A DNA stretch of 10,768 nucleotides. It comes from Methanosarcinaceae archaeon. GTDB lineage: Archaea > Halobacteriota > Methanosarcinia > Methanosarcinales > Methanosarcinaceae. The stretch is taken from positions 1 through 10,768 of the forward strand of contig JAFGOO010000017.1 in NCBI GenBank assembly GCA_016926455.1. Reading direction: 5' to 3'. Both the position numbers and the translations under genes were made by a program. Position 1 is the first letter of the stretch; the number at the start of each line of letters is the position of its first letter. This document shows, piece by piece, positions 6,284-10,768 of the stretch. Below the pieces are notes generated by a model. The model had not been told where the DNA came from. It did not search any database and saw nothing but the letters and a program-made list of their open reading frames with translations.

Positions 6284-6333
6284 AAAAAATAAGTTGTGCA
6301 CAGGTAAATCCACATTGCTGAAATTTACCTGTG
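6284..6333 (-). terminator. Hairpin plus T-run between CBS gene 4 (transcription order) and the RNA ligase gene
   Basis: CACAGGTAAAT (6299-6309) and ATTTACCTGTG (6323-6333) are perfect 11-bp arms with a 13-base loop. On the minus strand the stem is followed by CACAACTTATTTTTTATG, so a hairpin with a trailing T-rich tract ends the CBS block about 10 bases after the CBS gene stop at 6343. The T-run lies only on the minus-strand exit side. It is a good transcript-end candidate, or an RNA-processing site if the ligase gene is co-transcribed. Confidence 0.65.
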
Positions 6334-6342
6334 TTGTTTTCC

Positions 6343-7119
6343 TCAAGTCACCATTGAGCTGACAAGATTTCTTCTGGTAATCAAACCAACCATTTCTCCA
6401 TCCATATTCAGAACTGGCACACCACCAATATTCTCTTCTAGGATCAATTTTACGACATCAAGTACCGGTGTATTCGTGTATACAGATTTTACACCCCTCA
6501 CCATTATATCCTCTACGATTAGATTTTTGATGCGGGAATCCTGCTGGTTGCCTGAAACGATATCCCTGAATGCACGCATAGCCTTTGCAACATCTTTTTC
6601 AGTCACAATCCCAACTACCTCTCCATTTTCGATGACCGGAAATCTACCAATGTCATTGTCAAGAATTAGTCGTCTGATATGGCTTACACGATCACCGGGG
6701 CTTGCAGTTATCGGGTTTTTTTGCATAACCTCACCTGCATATCCACTAAAATGATTTCTATTCAGCAGTTCGGCTGGAGTTACCCACCCAAGGACATCAT
6801 CATTTTGACTGACTATTAAGACACCACCCGTTTTTACCATCAAGGTTACTGCATCCTTGATATCTGTATCAGGAAAAACCTTTACATAATTATTTGAAAC
6901 GGCTGTAGCCACATGAAGTGACGAAGCGGGCTTGTTTCCTTTTTTTCGGGTACCAAGTTCTTTTGATAAGTTTCTCATTGTCAGAACACCCACAAGCTTT
7001 CCATCATGCATTACAAGTAGGCGACGTGTGCCTTTTTTTTCCATTATATCCAGTGCATGGGATATGGTGTCTGACTTGTCGATGCTTTGTGGTTGTACCA
7101 TTATATCTTTAACTTGCAT
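6343..7119 (-). CDS. Four-CBS-domain protein (last of the tandem array)
   Basis: 258 residues from ATG 7119, chosen because GGTGAT lies 4 bases upstream; a GTG at 7128 overlaps that site. The protein consists only of CBS motifs, at about 3-55, 70-120, 125-182 and 200-257, with no catalytic or membrane segment. CBS pairs usually bind adenosine ligands (AMP, ATP, AdoMet), using an Asp at the end of the last strand (G-I-V-T-x-x-D). Here only the third motif keeps it (GIVTEKDV); the other three read GVLTMRNL, GWVTPAEL and GLITRRNL. At most one typical ligand site therefore remains, so the protein may be a scaffold or partner of the neighbouring CBS proteins. The 91-bp spacer to the preceding CBS gene has an AT-rich ACATATATAATT stretch that could be a TATA box, about 27 bp before the ATG. 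Confidence 0.9.
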   Translation of the reverse strand: MQVKDIMVQPQSIDKSDTISHALDIMEKKGTRRLLVMHDGKLVGVLTMRNLSKELGTRKKGNKPASSLHVATAVSNNYVKVFPDTDIKDAVTLMVKTGGVLIVSQNDDVLGWVTPAELLNRNHFSGYAGEVMQKNPITASPGDRVSHIRRLILDNDIGRFPVIENGEVVGIVTEKDVAKAMRAFRDIVSGNQQDSRIKNLIVEDIMVRGVKSVYTNTPVLDVVKLILEENIGGVPVLNMDGEMVGLITRRNLVSSMVT

Positions 7120-7210
7120 AGCTATCACCCATTTTAATAAAATTATATATGTTTTTCGCGCCTATTCATAATTTACAACTAGATATCGATAATAATACTG
7201 TCTTTGAACC

Positions 7211-8050
7211 TTATTTTGCTACTCTTATCACATCACTTCTACTGATTATTCCAACAATCTCTTCATCCTTCTTAACAGGTAGTGCTGTAAAATTTTCCTC
7301 AATCATTATCTTTGCCGCATTCACCACCATTTCTGTGTCGATTACAGAAATCACAGGCTCAGACATGATATCCTCTGCCACAAGCGGCACTTCCTTAACA
7401 TAACGATAGACCTTCTGACCACCCGCATCCGGGCGTCGTGCCATTTTTATGCTCTTGGTAGGCAGTTTACCTTCTTTGTCAGACATTATGTTAAGTGCAA
7501 GGTTATTTGACGTGATTATCCCCACAACTTTTCCAGCATCATTGCTGACAAGAATTTTACTAATCTCGTTCTTTTCCATCTCATCAATAATATGATTTAA
7601 CGTGTGATGCCTATTTACAAAAACTACATCCCTGCTCATCAGTTCAGAAACTTTTGTATCATAGGTTTGTTCTGATACATATCTAACAATATCTGTCCTT
7701 GTGACAATACCCACAATATTGTTTTTTGTCACCGGGATAGTGTGTATTCCATTTTCAAGCATCAAACTGGCTGCCTGTGAAATTGAAGCCTCCGGGTAAA
7801 TAGTTAATGGAGACCCAGTCATTACCAGATTTACAGGAACTTTGTCAATGGGACGTCTTCTCCATATTGGTCCCGCCTGGGCTAATCGCCTCCCAAGGTC
7901 GGATTTGGTGACGATTCCAATCATCTCGTCTTTGTTTGCAACAATAAGCGTGCCAATCTTGTGTCTTAGCATCAACCTTCTTGCATGGGATATGGGTTCA
8001 TCCGGTGCTATGACATAGACTGGAGAACTCATAATATCTGCAACATTCAT
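7211..8050 (-). CDS. Four-CBS-domain protein (third of the tandem array)
   Basis: 279 residues; ATG 8050 has AAGGAG 7 bases upstream. It starts directly with a CBS motif (NVADIMSSPVYVI) and has motifs at about 1-57, 73-130, 134-190 and 224-279. A longer linker before the fourth motif is rich in Arg and Lys (MARRPDAGGQKVYRYVK). The ribose-binding Asp is present in motif 1 (GIVTKSDL), motif 2 (GIVTRTDI) and motif 4 (GIISRSDV) but replaced in motif 3 (GIITSNNL). Family knowledge: soluble CBS-only proteins act as sensors of adenosyl nucleotides or AdoMet and alter partner proteins. No partner domain is fused here. The order of conserved and lost Asp residues differs from the next gene downstream, so the paralogues have diverged in ligand binding. 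Confidence 0.9.
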   Translation of the reverse strand: MNVADIMSSPVYVIAPDEPISHARRLMLRHKIGTLIVANKDEMIGIVTKSDLGRRLAQAGPIWRRRPIDKVPVNLVMTGSPLTIYPEASISQAASLMLENGIHTIPVTKNNIVGIVTRTDIVRYVSEQTYDTKVSELMSRDVVFVNRHHTLNHIIDEMEKNEISKILVSNDAGKVVGIITSNNLALNIMSDKEGKLPTKSIKMARRPDAGGQKVYRYVKEVPLVAEDIMSEPVISVIDTEMVVNAAKIMIEENFTALPVKKDEEIVGIISRSDVIRVAK

Positions 8051-8171
8051 CTTGTTTCTCCTTGCTTGTTTTATTTCAATGCTCGTTTTATTGTAAATAA
8101 AGTGTAAAGTGCTCGATTAAACGCTCACTTCATCTGGCTATTACCTAGTTCATAGAAAAGTTCATACTTCA

Positions 8172-8198
8172 CAATATCCAAAAAAATCCTAGATATTG
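8172..8198 (-). terminator. Hairpin with T7 in the loop after the second CBS gene
   Basis: CAATATC (8172-8178) and GATATTG (8192-8198) form 7-bp arms. On the minus strand the loop holds seven Ts, about 40 bases after the stop of the CBS gene ending at 8232. Archaeal polymerase can stop at T-runs, so this is a possible weak terminator inside the CBS array. Two AGTTCATA direct repeats (8147-8154 and 8159-8166) lie just beyond it, upstream of the next gene. Confidence 0.4.
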
Positions 8199-8231
8199 GA
8201 GAACTTTTTCTTGCACAGATATGTTACTCAT

Positions 8232-9152
8232 TTATTTTGATATTGCGCGCAGGAAATCCTGCTCTGTGAGTATTCCACAAAGTGTACCATCATCAATTAT
8301 AGGTAGTGAACCAACATTCTTCTCAACCATCAGTGCCGCTGCATTCCCAAGGTCCATATCAGACGATGCCCACACAACATCCCTTGAGATCAGCGAACTG
8401 ATCGGCTGGTCGAAAGCCTCGCGTATGTTCCCTGTAATGAGTTTGTTGAAAGCATCACCACTGCCCAAAAAATTCATTATATCGGAAGCAGTGATTATAC
8501 CAATAAGTATGCTATCCTTGACCACCGGCAGTCTCCTGAACCCCTGTCTTACCATAATCTTTGCAGCCTCGTCAATCGTTGTGCTAGATGGGGCTGTTTT
8601 TACTTTGGTGCTCATGTACTCACCTATTGACTTGTTGGCATAGACACCTGCAACAAGCGCCATAAAATCCCTTTCAGTACAGATTGCAAGCACACGGTTG
8701 TCATTATTCACGATAGTTATACAGCCAGTATTTCTTTGGACCATGATCCTGAATGTATCTGCAATGCTCGCGTCCTCGTGCAGGTGGGCAACATCTTGCT
8801 GCATTATTTCCCGCACTTCTGCGTTGACCGCAGCTAAAAGGTTCCCGTTAAACTTTTTACTGACAAGAAGATTCCTGTCTCCTCCCCCTAGAAAATCGAT
8901 TACATCGACGGATGTAACAATTCCTTCAAGGCGGTTTGTACCGGCATCCGTAATCGGAACGCGCCTGAAACCTTTACTTGTCATGGTCTTTATTGCACCC
9001 ATTATCGTTGTTGTTGGAGGCAGTGTAACAACGTCCCTTGTTGCCAAGGCCATGATATCTCCCTCATGCTCTGATACCCTTGCTTTAAAATCAACAGGCC
9101 CGACATCCATTGTGCCTATAGTGCTTAACATCTTTGGATCTCTTTTCTGCAT
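8232..9152 (-). CDS. Four-CBS-domain protein with internally duplicated CBS pair (second of the array)
   Basis: 306 residues from ATG 9152, which has GAGG 8 bases upstream. An in-frame TTG at 9233 (333 residues, Lys-rich extension) has GGTGG nearby and is the main alternative; ATG 9191 is a third. After ~30 leader residues come four CBS motifs, at about 33-90, 113-165, 176-228 and 250-306. All four keep the Asp (GIVTSVDV, AICTERDF, GIITASDI, GILTEQDF), so this member looks best able to bind ligand. Motifs 1 and 3 both continue DFLGGGD / NFLGSGD, and 2 and 4 share TE-x-DF, so the protein arose by doubling of one CBS pair. No other domain is seen. A role in sensing adenosine nucleotides is family inference only. 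Confidence 0.88.
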   Translation of the reverse strand: MQKRDPKMLSTIGTMDVGPVDFKARVSEHEGDIMALATRDVVTLPPTTTIMGAIKTMTSKGFRRVPITDAGTNRLEGIVTSVDVIDFLGGGDRNLLVSKKFNGNLLAAVNAEVREIMQQDVAHLHEDASIADTFRIMVQRNTGCITIVNNDNRVLAICTERDFMALVAGVYANKSIGEYMSTKVKTAPSSTTIDEAAKIMVRQGFRRLPVVKDSILIGIITASDIMNFLGSGDAFNKLITGNIREAFDQPISSLISRDVVWASSDMDLGNAAALMVEKNVGSLPIIDDGTLCGILTEQDFLRAISK

Positions 9153-9368
9153 AGTTTTTTCCTCAGCATTCAGTTTTCCCTGAATTTTCATCTTGTCTTC
9201 TGCAATTTTGGATGTTTTATTTCGTTTATTCAATCAGACCACCAAACTCACAAAACTTATGGATTTTAAACGTTTTTAATTTCAGAACTTCCACCATGGA
9301 CCAAAAGTATTCCAACCAATAAATATTAAGACCAATTGACTATAAGGTTTTGGTTTTAGATTGTAGCA

Positions 9369-10163
9369 TTATTCTTGACCTGTCCCTACCATAAATGCAT
9401 GCAAGAGATCGTACCTGTCCACAATCCCCTCCACTCTCTTATTGTTTACGACAGTGAGTCTTCCAATATCATAGTGAAGTATCATTTCTATGGCCTTCTG
9501 GAGAGGTGTGTCCTCTGTTATTGTGTATGCGGGCGTAGACATTATTTTTTCAACTTTTGGCGTATCCCCGGACCTTGTTCCGTGTGTCTCACTCAAGCCA
9601 ACCCTTGCATAGCCGGCTTTGATAATATCCCTTCTGGTTACCATTCCAATTACCTCATTTGTATGAGTCACCACTGGAATACCCGTATAGTCCCATTCTA
9701 GCATATTTGACCAAACCTTTGCAAGACTTTCCTCAGGATTACATGTTAAGACCCTTGCCACCATAATCTCACCAGCGGTTTTTGGAGACTTTTTTGTGGG
9801 ATGGATATTCTTAAGGATATCCACATCACTCAGCATCCCAACAAGTTTTCTGTCGCTGGTTGAAATTACCACCGGAACCCTGTGCTGCTTTGCATCAAGT
9901 AGCAAACTGGCTGCATCCAGAATATCCATATCCGGCGTTATTGTCGGAAACTGCCTTGCATAACCTCCAACCGTAACATTGGATTTAGTGGATGTTATGT
10001 TAAGTATATCCTGATCGCTCAGAATGCCTGTTACCCTGTTTGATTCATCGACCACTGGAAGACCCCTTAAAAAATGGTCACGCATCAACTGCCGTGCATG
10101 CGTAATAAAATCATCTTCTTTTACGCATACGGCATCCTTTGACATTATTTCTCCAACTATCAT
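9369..10163 (-). CDS. Four-CBS-domain protein (first of the tandem array)
   Basis: 264 residues; ATG 10163 has AAGGAG 7 bases upstream. CBS motifs lie at about 1-57, 66-122, 130-184 and 204-258, with nothing added except a short tail. The Asp that holds the ribose is present in all four (GILSDQDI, GMLSDVDI, GMVTRRDI, GIVDRYDL). The second motif follows a GGYARQFPTITPDMDI stretch, and the linker between motifs 3 and 4 is Gly/Thr rich. It is the most upstream gene of the array, so its upstream region (10164-10232) is the likeliest place for a common promoter. The spacer to the next CBS gene is 216 bp, too long to assume a tight operon. No partner or enzyme is fused, so the output of sensing is unknown. 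Confidence 0.9.
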   Translation of the reverse strand: MIVGEIMSKDAVCVKEDDFITHARQLMRDHFLRGLPVVDESNRVTGILSDQDILNITSTKSNVTVGGYARQFPTITPDMDILDAASLLLDAKQHRVPVVISTSDRKLVGMLSDVDILKNIHPTKKSPKTAGEIMVARVLTCNPEESLAKVWSNMLEWDYTGIPVVTHTNEVIGMVTRRDIIKAGYARVGLSETHGTRSGDTPKVEKIMSTPAYTITEDTPLQKAIEMILHYDIGRLTVVNNKRVEGIVDRYDLLHAFMVGTGQE

Positions 10164-10214
10164 CGATTCGCTCCTTTGATAGGATCTTGATTTAGTAAAA
10201 TCCCTTAATCACAT

Positions 10215-10225
10215 GTAATAATTAC
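10215..10225. promoter_or_regulatory. Short inverted repeat upstream of the CBS array
   Basis: GTAAT-A-ATTAC is a perfect 5-bp inverted repeat with a single central base, about 50 bp upstream of the first CBS gene ATG. The size and place suit an operator or promoter element, but an 11-base AT-rich repeat can easily arise by chance. Confidence 0.25.
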
Positions 10226-10232
10226 CAGAATT

Positions 10233-10439
10233 TTACCAGATATCTATGAAAACATCGGCCAACATCACAAAGACATCCGTGGTAAACACTCTGTAATTCA
10301 TGACTTCCCGAGCAGATATCACGTTTCCAATTACGTTGATTGAGCCACCAGTACCCATAGCCATTAGATTCCTCGGAACCTTAATATCATCCGCCCATTG
10401 CTTGAGGAACAGTTCACAAATAAACTGTATACCTCTAAT
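10233..10439 (-). other. Unidentified 68-codon open frame, possible gene remnant or small gene
   Basis: The minus strand is open from 10439 to TAA 10233-10235, bounded upstream by TAG 10440-10442. The first ATG, at 10364, has GAGG 6 bases before it and would give 43 residues: MAMGTGGSINVIGNVI, SAREVMNYRVFTTDV, then FVMLADVFIDIW. The open part before that ATG (FICELFLKQWADDIKVPR) reads like coding sequence too, so this could be the end of a decayed gene. I do not recognise the family. The plus strand of the same bases has a 62-codon open frame without a ribosome binding site, which I take as its shadow. The rest of 10164-10613 shows no gene. Confidence 0.3.
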
Positions 10440-10613
10440 CTACAACAATATCCTCCATGAAACTTTTTTGACGATTTTCTGGATATAAAATATATCTCCT
10501 TTATGCCATAAATAGGTGCTCTTGTTTTATTAAGACTCTAAAACCTGTTTTATGAAAAGTATGAATTCCTGAATTTGCAGATAATCGACTTCATCAACTC
10601 CGTTTTCCTACCT

Positions 10614-10768
10614 TTAATGTATTTTTTTCAGTAATTTTGCAGTTTCAATCAACTTATCAACTGTGCGGTGCAGACTCCTGATCCCTTCTTCATCCTCAGC
10701 CACTCCTTCTGTGCCTTTGTCCTTTGACCAGAAGGTGCCACCTAAGTTCGACCCGAAAGATCCACCTG
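10614..10768 (-). CDS. C-terminal 50 residues of a flavodoxin/WrbA-like protein (gene runs off the right edge)
   Basis: The minus strand is open from the window edge to TAA 10614-10616 and codes for GGSFGSNLGGTFWSKDKG, TEGVAEDEEGIRSLHRT and VDKLIETAKLLKKIH. A Gly-rich loop, then an acidic DEEG stretch and a final helix (LHRTVDKLIETAKLL), is what I recall from the last strand and helix of multimeric flavodoxin or NADPH-dependent FMN reductase proteins. These carry FMN and move electrons in the cytosol. The FMN phosphate-binding loop lies outside the window, so the family call rests on this short end alone. The gene is on the same strand as the CBS array but separated from it by 450 bp, so a separate transcription unit is likely. 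Confidence 0.5.
   Translation of the reverse strand, partial: GGSFGSNLGGTFWSKDKGTEGVAEDEEGIRSLHRTVDKLIETAKLLKKIH

Noticed and set aside
8698..9183. 161-codon plus-strand open frame
   Set aside because: It is antisense to a CBS gene with four intact motifs and good starts; its composition reflects the opposite strand.
9153..9368. A small RNA or gene in the 216-bp spacer between the first two CBS genes
   Set aside because: I see only AT-rich sequence, the possible longer N-terminus of the next CBS protein and TATA-like strings; no hairpin or open frame is convincing.
6343..10163. CBS array as part of a transporter, chloride channel or IMP dehydrogenase locus
   Set aside because: None of the four proteins has a membrane segment or catalytic domain, and no such partner gene is in the window.
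10440..10442. In-frame TAG that could be read as pyrrolysine, since some Methanosarcinales decode amber codons
   Set aside because: The frame upstream of the TAG has no ATG before the next stop, and the sequence resembles none of the methylamine methyltransferases that use pyrrolysine.
10300..10488. 62-codon plus-strand open frame
   Set aside because: It has no ribosome binding site, lies opposite a more protein-like minus-strand frame and shows no known motif.
1..10768. tRNA or rRNA genes
   Set aside because: No T-loop (GGTTCRANNCC) with a matching cloverleaf and no rRNA core sequences were noticed on either strand.

Overview
The window looks like chromosome from a methanogenic archaeon of the Methanosarcinales, probably a methylotrophic Methanosarcinaceae-type organism. 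This is inferred from gene content, not from a marker gene. The supporting content is a CDC48/VAT-type AAA ATPase next to an archaeal Hsp20, a stand-alone folate-independent methionine synthase, a long-form HisG outside any his operon, an archaeal Rnl3-type RNA ligase, a three-domain EF-Tu/SelB-like GTPase and many stand-alone CBS-domain proteins. Start sites with GGTGAT or AAGGAG ribosome binding sites mix with at least one apparently leaderless gene, and TATA-like boxes are visible.

Layout. 1-1063 (+): the 3' end of a CDC48-family AAA ATPase, then a small heat-shock protein (protein quality control). 1064-1505: no intact gene. It holds a decayed IS200/IS605/IS1341-type element on the minus strand: the last 44 codons of a TnpB protein followed by what looks like an intact omega-RNA/right-end structure, plus a second broken copy of the hairpin. 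1506-2540 (+): core-MetE methionine synthase. 2603-2638: a perfect 13-bp-arm palindrome between the convergent metE-like gene and hisG, sharing its arm sequence with the right end of the TnpB relic. 2656-3528 (-): hisG. 3529-3974: a second TnpB relic from a different lineage, with two in-frame stops and a lost zinc-ribbon cysteine.

From 3975 to 10163 every gene is on the minus strand. In transcription order: four consecutive genes for proteins made only of CBS domains (four motifs each, sixteen in all), then an Rnl3-type RNA ligase, then an EF-Tu/SelB-like GTPase whose P-loop lysine is replaced by arginine. A hairpin followed by a T-run separates the CBS block from the ligase gene, so these are probably at least two transcription units. 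The region 10164-10613 has no convincing gene, only one open frame of 68 codons that I cannot identify. The right edge cuts off a minus-strand gene whose last 50 residues resemble the end of a flavodoxin/WrbA-like protein.

How the genes may work together. The AAA ATPase and Hsp20 fit proteostasis. The CBS block could sense adenosyl ligands (AMP/ATP/AdoMet), as CBS modules generally do. Its place beside an ATP-consuming RNA ligase and a divergent translational GTPase suggests an RNA-repair or translation-control neighbourhood, but the sequence does not prove a functional link. This block, together with the TnpB relic that keeps its omega-RNA, is the part most worth a second look.
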